DNA from: Hymenobacter tibetensis
GTDB taxonomy: Bacteria; Bacteroidota; Bacteroidia; Cytophagales; Hymenobacteraceae
DNA length: 64,000 nt
Direction of reading: 5' to 3'
Assembly (NCBI RefSeq): GCF_022827545.1
Contig: NZ_CP094669.1
Span: forward strand, 199,001 to 263,000
Position 1 is the stretch's first letter, and each line of letters begins with the position of its first letter. A model generated the notes under the pieces. The model had not been told where the DNA came from. It did not search any database and saw only the letters and a program-made list of their open reading frames with translations. This document shows positions 8,094-16,270 of the stretch, piece after piece. The translations under genes and the position numbers were made by a program.

Positions 8094-9686
8094 ATGTCCG
8101 TCACGACCTTGCGCTACGCCGACACCGGCGCGTTTTCCCCTTTGCTTACCGCATATCTGGCCCGGCACGAAGCCCTGACCCCATTTTACCACCGCTTCCC
8201 TGCCCTCGAAGAATTTCAGGCGCAAATAGAAGAGAAGAAAGCCCACTACACCCCCGAAGTCCGACAGCGGCTGGTGGCAGCTCTCCGCGAGCAATATAGC
8301 GTGCTCCCCGAGGTGCACACGCAGGTGAAAGCCAACCTCGACTTGCTGGAAAAGGATACCACTTTCACCATCACGACGGGCCACCAGCTCAACCTACTGA
8401 CTGGGCCTCTGTACTTTGTGTACAAAATAGTAACGGCCATAAAGCTTAGCCGCCAGCTGAAAGAACAGTATCCGCAGTATGATTTCGTGCCTCTGTATTG
8501 GATGGCCACCGAGGACCATGATTTTGCCGAAATCAACCACCTGCACTTGTTTGGCAAGAAATACGAGTGGAATTCCACCGAGCAGGGCGGGCCAGTGGGG
8601 CGCTTGAAGCTAGACGGTTTGCGCGAAGAGCTGCTCGACCACTTGCCGGCTGATGTACCAGCAGCTTTCCGCGAGGCGTACCAAGAGTCGCAGACGCTGG
8701 CTGAAGCTATGCGCCGGCTTACACACAGTATGTTTGGCGAGTATGGCTTGGTAAGCTTAGATGCCGATTCGCCGGCCTTGAAGCAAGTGCTGGTGCCGGT
8801 GTTGGAGCGCGAAATTCTGGAGCAAGCATCCAACAAAGCGGTGCAAGCAGCCAACGGGCAGCTGGAAGCTTCTGGCTTCAAGCCGCAAGTGTACTCGCGC
8901 CCCCTGAACCTGTTCTTCCTGACCGATACTGGAAAACGTGAGCGGTTGGAATACGATGCCGCCGCTGATTGCGTGCAGATAACGGTACGCAACACCAACC
9001 GCTGCCACTCGCAGGAAGAGCTGCTGGACTTGGCCCGGCAGCACCCCGAGCAGTTCAGCCCGAACGTAGTGCTACGGCCGCTGTATCAGGAGCTGCTGCT
9101 GCCCAACCTTTGTTACATCGGGGGTGGTGCCGAGGTGGCGTATTGGTTTCAGCTGAAACAGGTATTTGCCGATAACCACGTGCCGTATCCGATTCTGCTG
9201 CTCCGTAATTCAGCGCAGTATGTTGGCAAGGCGCTGGCAGGCAAACTGCGGAAGCTGGGCTTAACAGCAACCGATATTTTCCGGCCCCTGCCAGACTTGA
9301 AAAAGCAAGTAGGAGCCTTGCTCGGGCAAGAGGAAGTGAGCTTAGCCGCGCAGCAGCAGGCGCTGGCAGCCGTGTTCAAGGAAGTGTCAGACGTGGCGCA
9401 GCGCCTCGACCCCACCTTGGTGCGCACCGTAGCCGCCGAACAACAGAAGGCTGCTGGCAGCCTCGCCGGGCTGGAAAAGCGCCTCAGCAAAGCGGCCGAA
9501 GCCAAACACGAAACGGCCTACAGCCAGCTTGCAGCCCTCAAAGACAAGCTCATGCCGGAAGGCCAGTTGCAGGAGCGCATCGACAACGTACTTAGCATCC
9601 TCATCAATAACCCGCAGTTCATCGAACAGCTGTTGGACGCTTTCGAGCCGCTGGCGCTAGAGTTCACCGTGCTGGAAGAGGAATAA
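8094..9686 (+). CDS. bshC: Bacillithiol biosynthesis cysteine-adding enzyme BshC
   Basis: A 530-residue protein of the BshC family, which attaches cysteine to glucosaminyl-malate in the last step of bacillithiol synthesis. The Rossmann-like core contains TITTGHQLNLLTGPLYFVYK and the YWMATEDHDFAEINH segment, both family signatures; the C-terminal third (about 400-490) is a long coiled coil typical of BshC. ATG 8094 (MSVTTLRYADTG) is chosen over earlier in-frame codons because homologous proteins start here. bshA and bshB are not in the window, which is usual since the three genes are often dispersed in Bacteroidota. The presence of bshC suggests bacillithiol as the low-molecular-weight thiol. 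Confidence 0.94.
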   Translation: MSVTTLRYADTGAFSPLLTAYLARHEALTPFYHRFPALEEFQAQIEEKKAHYTPEVRQRLVAALREQYSVLPEVHTQVKANLDLLEKDTTFTITTGHQLNLLTGPLYFVYKIVTAIKLSRQLKEQYPQYDFVPLYWMATEDHDFAEINHLHLFGKKYEWNSTEQGGPVGRLKLDGLREELLDHLPADVPAAFREAYQESQTLAEAMRRLTHSMFGEYGLVSLDADSPALKQVLVPVLEREILEQASNKAVQAANGQLEASGFKPQVYSRPLNLFFLTDTGKRERLEYDAAADCVQITVRNTNRCHSQEELLDLARQHPEQFSPNVVLRPLYQELLLPNLCYIGGGAEVAYWFQLKQVFADNHVPYPILLLRNSAQYVGKALAGKLRKLGLTATDIFRPLPDLKKQVGALLGQEEVSLAAQQQALAAVFKEVSDVAQRLDPTLVRTVAAEQQKAAGSLAGLEKRLSKAAEAKHETAYSQLAALKDKLMPEGQLQERIDNVLSILINNPQFIEQLLDAFEPLALEFTVLEEE

Positions 9687-9712
9687 GGCAGCTCAAATGC
9701 ACGTTTGCGTTC

Positions 9713-9769
9713 CTACACGCTCGTCACCAAGTTGCTACGCGCAAGAGCAGTTAGGTGACGCGCGTGTAA
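9713..9769. repeat. Imperfect hairpin between bshC and the formyl-THF cyclo-ligase gene
   Basis: CTACACGCTCGTCACC (9713-9728) pairs with GGTGACGCGCGTGTAAG (9754-9769 region) with one or two mismatches and a 25-base loop. It lies 27 bases after the bshC stop and may end that transcript, although no T run follows. Confidence 0.4.
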
Positions 9770-9826
9770 GAGCGCAGAAAAGCAGTTGCCATCGGCCTAT
9801 CTCCCTACGTCATTGCAACGCTCACT

Positions 9827-10399
9827 ATGCTTAAAGCAGACTTACGGCGCGAGATGCTGGCGCGCCGCCGCTCCTTATCGGCGACGGCGGTAGAAGAGCG
9901 CAGTGACAAGCTGCGTGAAAAGTTGTTCGAGCACTTCGAGGTGCGCCGCTGGAAGTGGCTGCACGTGTTTTTGCCCGCAACTCACCAGAATGAACCCGAT
10001 ACCTGGAAAATAATTCGGTGGATCTGGGCCCAAGAGTTCCCGGTGCAGGTAGCCGTGCCAGTGGTGCAGCCAGATGGCGTAAGTCTGCGCCACTATCATC
10101 TTACCCCAGCCACCCAACTAGCCAACAACCGGTGGGGTATCCCGGAGCCGGTCGGGGCTCCCGAGGTTTTGCCGCATCAACTGGACGCCGTTCTGGTGCC
10201 CCTCTTGGCCGTTGATGAGGCTGGGCACCGGGTGGGTTATGGCAAAGGCTTCTACGACCGTTTTCTTGCCGACTGTCCACAGACCACCCGCCGCATCGGC
10301 CTGAGCTTGGAGCCACCAGTGCTACGTATCGACGATGCGTGGCCGGGTGATGTGCGTTTGCAGGCTTGCGTGACGCCAACCCAGGTGTGGCAGTTTTGA
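9827..10399 (+). CDS. 5-formyltetrahydrofolate cyclo-ligase
   Basis: A 190-residue ATP-dependent enzyme that turns 5-formyl-THF into 5,10-methenyl-THF, recycling an inhibitory folate. The family motif VPLLAVDEAGHRVGYGKGFY (about residues 125-144) forms the Mg-ATP/folate site, and the N-terminus KADLRREMLARRRSLS is also typical. Length is normal for the bacterial YgfA/MTHFS family. It lies on the same strand as bshC, 140 bases downstream, with a hairpin between, so it is probably transcribed separately. folP at 35.6 kb is the only other folate gene in the window. Confidence 0.94.
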   Translation: MLKADLRREMLARRRSLSATAVEERSDKLREKLFEHFEVRRWKWLHVFLPATHQNEPDTWKIIRWIWAQEFPVQVAVPVVQPDGVSLRHYHLTPATQLANNRWGIPEPVGAPEVLPHQLDAVLVPLLAVDEAGHRVGYGKGFYDRFLADCPQTTRRIGLSLEPPVLRIDDAWPGDVRLQACVTPTQVWQF

Positions 10400-10507
10400 A
10401 GAGAAGTAGCTATGCAGGGTTAAGAAAATAAGGCAGTGAATAGCTCACAATAAGCTGCTTAGCGGCACCGTTGGGATGTTAGCACTTCACTATATACTCT
10501 TTCCGTT

Positions 10508-11020
10508 ATGGCTGAAATTCAATCCTCCGCTCCCACTGGACGTGGCACCAAGTCGCGCGGCAAGAAAATGTCGACCCGCATCGACATGACGCCCATGGTC
10601 GACCTGGCCTTTCTGTTGCTCACCTTCTTTATCCTGACGGCGTCCTTCAACAAGCCAACGGTGATGGAACTGACCATGCCCGATGGGAAGGGGCCCCGAA
10701 CTCCTCTTTCTGAAAAGAGGGCGCTTACCTTGATTCTAGGCAAAAACGGCCAAGTGCATTACTTCTTCGGCCTGAACACCGAAGCCGAGCCTGCCACTTT
10801 GCACACCACCACATTTAGCGCCGAAGGACTGCGGCGGGTGCTGCTGGAGCGGCAGCGGCAATTGCCGGCGCCCACGGTGCTCATCAAGGCTGGTCAGGAT
10901 GCCAAGTACCAAGACCTGGTGGATGCGTTAGACGAAATGACTATCACCGACCAGCAGAAATACGCGTTGGTGGATTTGTCGGCCGCCGACAGAAAGCTAC
11001 TGGCAAAGAACTCGTTGTAA
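10508..11020 (+). CDS. ExbD/TolR-family biopolymer transporter
   Basis: A 170-residue inner-membrane protein with a short cytoplasmic N-terminus, one membrane helix (TPMVDLAFLLLTFFILTASF, about residues 28-48) and a periplasmic domain. The helix contains the proton-carrying Asp in PMVDLAF, essential in ExbD/TolR. ExbD works with ExbB to pass proton-motive force to TonB and outer-membrane receptors. In Bacteroidota exbD paralogues usually sit with exbB and tonB; neither is adjacent here, so this is an orphan copy. TTG at 10471 and TACTCTTT at 10495 are a weak promoter candidate. Confidence 0.9.
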   Translation: MAEIQSSAPTGRGTKSRGKKMSTRIDMTPMVDLAFLLLTFFILTASFNKPTVMELTMPDGKGPRTPLSEKRALTLILGKNGQVHYFFGLNTEAEPATLHTTTFSAEGLRRVLLERQRQLPAPTVLIKAGQDAKYQDLVDALDEMTITDQQKYALVDLSAADRKLLAKNSL

Positions 11021-11058
11021 GAGCGTCGTAAGCTAGTCACCTTCCACTGCTGTTGGCC

Positions 11059-11676
11059 TCATGGCGTCGTTGTCGGCACCGGAGAAGGTGGCAGCACATC
11101 TACCTGCTTGATGCGGGCCTGCCCCCAGGGGGCAATACTGATTTGCACGCGCAAGGACTGCTTGGGCTTCAGCTTGCGCCCGGTGTTTTCAGGCACGTAG
11201 TACCGCTCGAAGCCGTAGCGCAAGCGCATACTGCGCCGAAACGTATCGGCTACCCAGCCGCGGAGTACCACTTGGCTGGCAGGCACAGTAGGCTCTTGTG
11301 CATATACGGCCACTGCCTCGTAGTTGCCTTGTCGGGACTCCAGTACCACATACACCGCTTGTTTGCGGCGGGGCACAGAAGAACCGCGCCATAGGTGGCC
11401 GGGAATTTGGCTGATGCTGTAGTTGAGGTTGAGATGGTCGCCGTACAGTAGGTCGCGCGGGTCGATGGCAGTGGTGCGTAGCGTGATGATACGGCCCAAC
11501 GCGGCGGTAGCATAGCCGGCGGCCGCCACTCCGAGCACAAACAACACCTGCGCCACCACCAGCCACCGCACACCCAGCCGCCGCCGCGACTCATGCATCG
11601 GCGGCAACGGAGCCGGCGTTGGGAGGGCCGCCGTCAGGGGAGTGGGAAACGCCGAGGAATCAGGAGAAGTAGGCAT
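11059..11676 (-). CDS. GDYXXLXY domain membrane protein
   Basis: A 205-residue protein. After a proline/threonine-rich N-terminus of 27 residues comes one membrane segment (WLVVAQVLFVLGVAAAGYAT) and an extracytoplasmic domain carrying LLYGDHLNLNYSIS, the signature that names the GDYXXLXY family. The function is unknown. It starts 3 bases after the DUF2157 gene; the two families are commonly found together or fused, which suggests one membrane complex. Convergent with the exbD-like gene with a 38-base gap and no terminator hairpin. Confidence 0.85.
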   Translation of the reverse strand: MPTSPDSSAFPTPLTAALPTPAPLPPMHESRRRLGVRWLVVAQVLFVLGVAAAGYATAALGRIITLRTTAIDPRDLLYGDHLNLNYSISQIPGHLWRGSSVPRRKQAVYVVLESRQGNYEAVAVYAQEPTVPASQVVLRGWVADTFRRSMRLRYGFERYYVPENTGRKLKPKQSLRVQISIAPWGQARIKQVDVLPPSPVPTTTP

Positions 11677-11679
11677 ACG

Positions 11680-12894
11680 TTAATCGGGGGCTTTCACCGA
11701 AAAGGTTTGGGTGGCCCGGCGGCGCAGAAACCACCACAGGCCTAATAGCAGCAACCCGCCGAGTAAGAAAAACAACGACTTATCCATGAAGCCCCAGGTG
11801 AGCTTGAAATACGCCACCGCCGTAGTCAGAATAAAAAGAGCAGTGCCCAACGTTACGCGGTCCTGGTTCTGCTCGTAGTGGGCGCGAGCCAGCACCGACC
11901 CCGAATACGCATACAGTACCACCAGCGTAGCTACCGCCAGCGGTAAACCACCTGGCAAATAGAACCCCGGCAACAGTAGCAGCCAATCGGTGGCACTACT
12001 CAGGCGGCCCCTGGTGTGCTTACCCCACAAGGAAAGAGCTAACACTGCCCCTAGCGCTGCCAAATAAACGAGTAGCGGTGGTCGCAGCTCTCCGGCGTAG
12101 GTTTCTGTCTCGCCAAACAACGCCAGCCCGAGCGTAAACAAGAAAGCTGCTACCAGCGGAGGTCCTTGTAAGGCGCGCCCGGCCGGCCGGTTTGCCTGCC
12201 AGTCGCCAGCGGCGTAGATGAGCATGGCGGGCACAAAGAACCAAGTAATTTTGATATGCAAGTGATTCACCAGCAGAGCTATTTGCCAGAGCAGGCCTGT
12301 CGCGAGCACACCTCCTAGCAAGGAATCGGGGCGGCGCCACCAGTAGTAGCCCAGCCCGCCCGCCGTGAGGGCTGCCGTGAAGTAGCTGAACACGCCCAGT
12401 TGGCCGGTGTTATAGCCCTGCACAATGCCCCCAATAATAACGGTGAGCAGAAACACGAACTGGCTGCGGTACAACCATGTCAGCAGGATGCCCACCACCG
12501 CCCAGGCCAGTAGTCCAGTCAGGTCGTAGCCAATGAGCTGGTACATCTGGCTGGTAAGCACAATGCCGGCACCAAACAGAATCAGGCCCAAGCCAACCAA
12601 CCCCATACCTAGGGCCTCGTACTGGCGCCGCAAAAAGTACTCGGCGGCCGCATACGCACCAGTCAAAGAGCCTAGAAGCAGGCCCAGTCGCATCAACTCG
12701 GGCATCTCCTGCCAGTTGGCGGCCACCACGCTCAGCGCGCTCAAGCCAATAAGCAAGCTGCCCAGCAGCGGCAATAATCCAATAGCCCGTTGTTCGGCCG
12801 GGTAAAGCGCCAGCAATTGCGCGTGCTGCTCCGGGCTGATAATGCCTTTGCGCACCCACTCCAGCCCGTCCGTTTCTACTACTTTACGACTCAT
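11680..12894 (-). CDS. DUF2157 domain membrane protein
   Basis: A 404-residue protein with a soluble N-terminus of about 40 residues (ISPEQHAQLLALYPAEQRAI) and then about twelve hydrophobic segments. The N-terminal part through residue 150 fits DUF2157. The last membrane segments (MDKSLFFLLGGLLLLGLWWFLRRR) resemble the DUF4401-type ends seen in this family. Function unknown. It is the first gene of a two-gene unit with the GDYXXLXY protein. The ATG at 12894 is the only good start before the conserved N-terminus. Confidence 0.85.
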   Translation of the reverse strand: MSRKVVETDGLEWVRKGIISPEQHAQLLALYPAEQRAIGLLPLLGSLLIGLSALSVVAANWQEMPELMRLGLLLGSLTGAYAAAEYFLRRQYEALGMGLVGLGLILFGAGIVLTSQMYQLIGYDLTGLLAWAVVGILLTWLYRSQFVFLLTVIIGGIVQGYNTGQLGVFSYFTAALTAGGLGYYWWRRPDSLLGGVLATGLLWQIALLVNHLHIKITWFFVPAMLIYAAGDWQANRPAGRALQGPPLVAAFLFTLGLALFGETETYAGELRPPLLVYLAALGAVLALSLWGKHTRGRLSSATDWLLLLPGFYLPGGLPLAVATLVVLYAYSGSVLARAHYEQNQDRVTLGTALFILTTAVAYFKLTWGFMDKSLFFLLGGLLLLGLWWFLRRRATQTFSVKAPD

Positions 12895-12999
12895 AGATAC
12901 TGCAACTTACGCAGAAGGTGTAACTCCTGGGCTTCTGTAACGGCGTATAAAATTCTCGTGCAGTATAGCGTTAGTTGGCTCTCCGCTTCACCTTCTGTC

Positions 13000-13245
13000 C
13001 TAGTTCGGACTGAGTTGCTGAAACCACTGCACGTCTGCGTCGCGGTACCAGGCAATGTGCTTTGAAACACATCCACAGGCTGGACACCACGTGTCCAACC
13101 ACTGTTTGCGGCAGTTCGGACACTGGCCAGCCGTGTCAAATGTATGCCACTGATGCAGGCAGGTGCATTGCCAGAGTGCTTCGCCGCTAACAGGCTGCCA
13201 ATTGCATTTCGGGCAAGCAATGATGAGCTGATGTTCAGGTTTCAA
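13000..13245 (-). CDS. Small zinc-ribbon protein
   Basis: An 81-residue protein with four clusters of metal-binding residues: CPKC (residues 11-14), CTC with a following HQWHTF, CPNC and CPAC. It reads as two consecutive zinc ribbons. The HQWHTFDTAGQCPNC pattern recurs in small Bacteroidota proteins of unknown function. It lies upstream of the DUF2157 gene on the same strand, with about 100 bases between. A nucleic-acid or protein-binding role is only a guess. An overlapping reading frame at 12891-13220 has no family features and is rejected. Confidence 0.75.
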   Translation of the reverse strand: MKPEHQLIIACPKCNWQPVSGEALWQCTCLHQWHTFDTAGQCPNCRKQWLDTWCPACGCVSKHIAWYRDADVQWFQQLSPN

Positions 13246-13280
13246 GCGGTATTAATTTTCGGAGTTGAGAGTTGGGCGCA

Positions 13281-13967
13281 TCATCCTGCTTTCCTGGCTC
13301 GCGTCATTTCGCGCTTGCCAGGTGGGCCCGGAATTTTCTCTACCAGCCAGCCCGCGGCTTTCAGGCTGCGGCGGAAGCTGCCTTTGGCGCAGTAGCTCAC
13401 CAGCACGCCACCCGGTGCGGTAGCGGCGTAGAGTTGCGCAAACACGTCATCAGTCCACATATCCGGCTGCTTCTCCGGCGCAAAGGCATCGAAGTAAACG
13501 ACATGGTAAGTGTCGGCCGGCAAAGATGTTTCTTGCAGTGCGCCCGCCATTTTATGGAGCGCAAACCGTGGCGTGAGTTTCACTAAGGTGTCCCAAGTGG
13601 CGCTGTGCAGCAACTGATGATACTCGAGCAGTTCCGGGTTAAGTACGTATCGCTCCACGCCAAGCTCCTCGATGATAGGGGCTGGTAACGGGTACTTCTC
13701 GATGGTGTCGTAGCGAATGGGGTAGGGGCTGGCCAGACTGCGCTGCAACGTCAGCAGGGCATTGAGTCCGGTGCCGAACCCGATTTCCAATAGGCGCACC
13801 GGGCTGGTAGCACCTGCCAGCACGGGTTCTAGGCCGGCTCCTAGGTATACGTGTTGTGCCTCCTGAACTGCTCCGTGAGTGCTGTGGTAGTGCTCGTCTA
13901 GCTCGGGTACGTACAGCGTACTAGAGCCGTCGGCCGTGACGCGGACTTCTACTTTGGGAGTAATCAT
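13281..13967 (-). CDS. mnmD: tRNA 5-methylaminomethyl-2-thiouridine methyltransferase MnmD
   Basis: A 228-residue SAM-dependent methyltransferase corresponding to the methyltransferase half of E. coli MnmC. It completes mnm5s2U34 in tRNAs. Visible are the lead segment STLYVPELDEHYHSTHGAVQEA, the SAM loop LLEIGFGTGLNALLTL and the late motif YFDAFAPEKQPDMWTDDVF, both strongly characteristic of MnmD. The oxidase (MnmC2) half is absent, as in many bacteria outside the gammaproteobacteria where the two activities are separate. It is divergent from the thioesterase gene. Confidence 0.92.
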   Translation of the reverse strand: MITPKVEVRVTADGSSTLYVPELDEHYHSTHGAVQEAQHVYLGAGLEPVLAGATSPVRLLEIGFGTGLNALLTLQRSLASPYPIRYDTIEKYPLPAPIIEELGVERYVLNPELLEYHQLLHSATWDTLVKLTPRFALHKMAGALQETSLPADTYHVVYFDAFAPEKQPDMWTDDVFAQLYAATAPGGVLVSYCAKGSFRRSLKAAGWLVEKIPGPPGKREMTRARKAG

Positions 13968-14106
13968 GGGGGTGAAACGATAATAGCGCTAGCAAAAAAT
14001 AAATAGCAGGAAGATGTACGAGGCTGGGGGTGGCGCGGCGTGTTTGCTGGTTGGTCCGTATGCAGAGAGCCGCCTAGCAATCCTGGTTTTCAACGAAGCT
14101 CTTCTT

Positions 14107-14532
14107 ATGCCCCGCGTCAAAGTAAATCTACCCGAAACTTTTCTGTTCTCGGCTGTTCTTCCCGTCCGCATCACCGACCTCAACTACGGCGCCCACCTCG
14201 GCAACGATTCCCTGCTCGGCATACTGCACGAAGCCCGGGTGCAGTTCCTCCAGCACGTAGGCCAGTCGGAAGTGGACCGCGCTACGGGGCAGGGCTACAT
14301 CATGGCCGATGTGGCTATCGAGTACAAGGGCGAGGCTTTTTACGGAGACACGCTGCACATTCAGATGGCCGCCAACGACCTGCACCCCTACGGCTTCGAT
14401 GTGGTGTACAGCGTTGTAAACCAAGATAATCGTGAAGTAGCCAGAGCCAAAACTGGCATGCTCCGCTTCGACTACAATACGCGGAAGCTGCTGCGTTTGT
14501 CGGAGGAAGTAACGGCGCGGTTGAGCGTCTGA
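14107..14532 (+). CDS. Hotdog-fold acyl-CoA thioesterase
   Basis: A 141-residue single-hotdog protein. The segment RITDLNYGAHLGNDSLLGIL has the Asn-Tyr-Gly-x-His signature of 4-hydroxybenzoyl-CoA thioesterase/YbgC-like enzymes, where a nearby acidic residue serves in catalysis, followed by the central helix EARVQFLQHVG. It hydrolyses an acyl-CoA or acyl-ACP; the substrate is unknown. ATG 14107 (MPRVKVNLPETF) is chosen because the reading frame upstream is not conserved-looking and lies in the divergent promoter region shared with mnmD. Confidence 0.85.
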   Translation: MPRVKVNLPETFLFSAVLPVRITDLNYGAHLGNDSLLGILHEARVQFLQHVGQSEVDRATGQGYIMADVAIEYKGEAFYGDTLHIQMAANDLHPYGFDVVYSVVNQDNREVARAKTGMLRFDYNTRKLLRLSEEVTARLSV

Positions 14533-14582
14533 GCTTTTGTTCTCGATAGTGTGTTATCTTCCATCCCAACGTTTCCTCTGCT

Positions 14583-15086
14583 ATGTCTCTATTTGTCAGG
14601 TTATTTGGTCAGTTGTTGCTGGTCGCTTTACTTCTTTCGACAGCAGAGCAGGCAAGTGCGCAGTCCCAAGCTCCCAAAGCGGGTGTTCAAGCAAAACCAC
14701 CCATTGCTGCCGATTCCTCTATAGTCTACCAGTATGTGGAGCGTATGCCCGTGTACCCCGGGGGTGGCGGACTGAAGGCGCTGACAGCTGACTTCCTGCG
14801 CGAATTTCGAGGTGCCAGCGCGGCGGCTGGGTGTGCTCCTCCTTCGCCGGTGTTTGTGAGCTTCACCGTTGGGCCCAGTGGGGTTATTTACAACGTAGCA
14901 AGTGTCAAAAACGTGGTAAGCGTCAACAATCAACCTACTTCCAACAACTTGCCCAAGCTGTCTGACGCTTGCGAAGGGGCCTTGGTTGCGGCAGCCAGTA
15001 AACTGCCGCGCTTCACCCCAGGCACGCAAAATCGTCGCCGAGTGGCCGTGAATATAACTTTGAAACTAGCCGAGCCGACTCGCTAA
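14583..15086 (+). CDS. Secreted protein with TonB C-terminal-like domain
   Basis: A 167-residue protein. Residues 1-26 form a signal peptide ending ASAQ. The mature part resembles the TonB C-terminal fold: YVERMPVYPGGGGLKAL corresponds to the 'E-x-MPxFPGG' entry of Bacteroidota TonB domains, VFVSFTVGPSGVIYNVASVK to the central strand pair, and LPRFTPGTQNRRRVAVNITL to the end. The usual TonB membrane anchor and proline-rich spanner are missing, so it cannot act as a normal energy transducer; it is probably a free periplasmic relative. Two cysteines (in AAGCAPPS and SDACEGAL) could form a disulfide. It is followed at 54 bases by rlmN. Confidence 0.75.
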   Translation: MSLFVRLFGQLLLVALLLSTAEQASAQSQAPKAGVQAKPPIAADSSIVYQYVERMPVYPGGGGLKALTADFLREFRGASAAAGCAPPSPVFVSFTVGPSGVIYNVASVKNVVSVNNQPTSNNLPKLSDACEGALVAAASKLPRFTPGTQNRRRVAVNITLKLAEPTR

Positions 15087-15127
15087 CAGAAGTTGAATTT
15101 CCAGGAACCCAACTGCCTCACTCGTTG

Positions 15128-15135
15128 TATCTTTG
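15128..15135 (+). promoter_or_regulatory. Candidate -7 element of rlmN
   Basis: TATCTTTG matches TAnnTTTG exactly and ends only 5 bases before the chosen rlmN ATG at 15141, which would make the transcript leaderless or nearly so. No TTG stands at the normal -33 distance. Either the element is accidental or the leader is extremely short. Confidence 0.35.
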
Positions 15136-15140
15136 CAGCT

Positions 15141-16211
15141 ATGATGATTGACCTGCCAGTAGTTTCCAAACGCGACATCCGCAAAATCAGCCCCGACGAG
15201 CTGAAAACCTTTATGGTAGAGCACGGCGAAAAACCGTTTCGTGCCAAGCAGGTAAGCGAATGGCTGTGGAAGAATACGGCCTCCTCCTTCGAGGAGATGA
15301 ACAATATTTCGCTGGCTACCCGCCAGCTCCTGGCCCAGCACTTCGTGATTAACGGCGTGACGGTGCAGAACAAGCAGCTCTCCAACGACGGCACTATCAA
15401 GTCGGCCTTTAAGCTCTATGATGGCAACGTGGTGGAAGGCGTGCTCATTCCGCACGATACCCGCATGACGGCCTGCATCAGCTCGCAGGTAGGTTGCTCA
15501 CTTACGTGCAAGTTCTGTGCTACCGGCTACATGGACCGCAAGCGCAACCTTGACGCCGCCGAAATCTACGACCAGGTGGTGCGCATCAAAGAGCAGTGCG
15601 AAGCCGAATACGGTACGCCGCTTACCAACATCGTGTACATGGGCATGGGCGAGCCGTTGCTTAACTACGCCAACGTGGTGAAAAGCATCGAGCGTATCAC
15701 CGCCCCCGACGGCTTGAACATGGCCCCACGCCGCATTACGGTGAGTACGGCTGGCATCGCCAAGATGATCAAGAAGCTGGCCGATGACGAGGTGAAGGCT
15801 AATCTGGCGTTGAGCCTACACGCCCCGAACGATGCCAAGCGCAACGAAATCATGCCCATCAACGAAGCCAATTCGTTGGCCGCGTTGAAAGAAGCCCTGC
15901 AGTACTACCACCAGAAAACCGGCCGCAAAGTAACTTACGAGTACATTGTGTTCGAGAACTTCAACGACACACTGCAGGACGCTGAAGAGCTGCTCCAAAT
16001 TTCCAAGTGGCTGCCGTGCAAGGTGAACCTGATTGAGTATAACCCCATCGAAAATGCCGACTACCGCAATACGGGTGAGGCGAAACTGATGGCGTTCCTG
16101 AAGTACCTCGCCGACCGAGGCGTGCAAACCAACCTGCGCCGCAGCCGCGGTAAGGACATCGATGCCGCCTGCGGGCAACTAGCCGTGAAAGAAAAGTCTG
16201 AAGCCGCATAA
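15141..16211 (+). CDS. rlmN: Dual-specificity RNA methyltransferase RlmN
   Basis: A 356-residue radical-SAM enzyme that methylates C2 of A2503 in 23S rRNA and A37 of some tRNAs. The N-terminal accessory domain includes HGEKPFRAKQVSEWLWKN. The cluster motif is CSLTCKFCATG (about residues 117-127), followed by VYMGMGEPLLNYANVV; the methyl-carrying Cys lies in the C-terminal part (DIDAACGQL). ATG 15141 gives MMIDLPVVSKRDIRKI, matching homologue starts; earlier in-frame codons belong to the upstream region. Ends just before a strong bidirectional terminator. Confidence 0.96.
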   Translation: MMIDLPVVSKRDIRKISPDELKTFMVEHGEKPFRAKQVSEWLWKNTASSFEEMNNISLATRQLLAQHFVINGVTVQNKQLSNDGTIKSAFKLYDGNVVEGVLIPHDTRMTACISSQVGCSLTCKFCATGYMDRKRNLDAAEIYDQVVRIKEQCEAEYGTPLTNIVYMGMGEPLLNYANVVKSIERITAPDGLNMAPRRITVSTAGIAKMIKKLADDEVKANLALSLHAPNDAKRNEIMPINEANSLAALKEALQYYHQKTGRKVTYEYIVFENFNDTLQDAEELLQISKWLPCKVNLIEYNPIENADYRNTGEAKLMAFLKYLADRGVQTNLRRSRGKDIDAACGQLAVKEKSEAA

Positions 16212-16224
16212 GCTGTATTTTCAA

Positions 16225-16270
16225 ACAAGCAGAAGGTCCGTTCCTACTCAGGAGCGGACCTTCTGCTTGT
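16225..16270. terminator. Bidirectional terminator after rlmN
   Basis: A 16-base perfect stem ACAAGCAGAAGGTCCG (16225-16240) / CGGACCTTCTGCTTGT (16255-16270), extended by four more pairs inward with one wobble. Its right arm overlaps the end of the convergent frameshifted gene (stop at 16244-16246). Confidence 0.8.

Noticed and set aside
12891..13220. A 109-codon frame overlapping the zinc-ribbon gene
   Set aside because: It lacks the cysteine pairs that make the other frame convincing.
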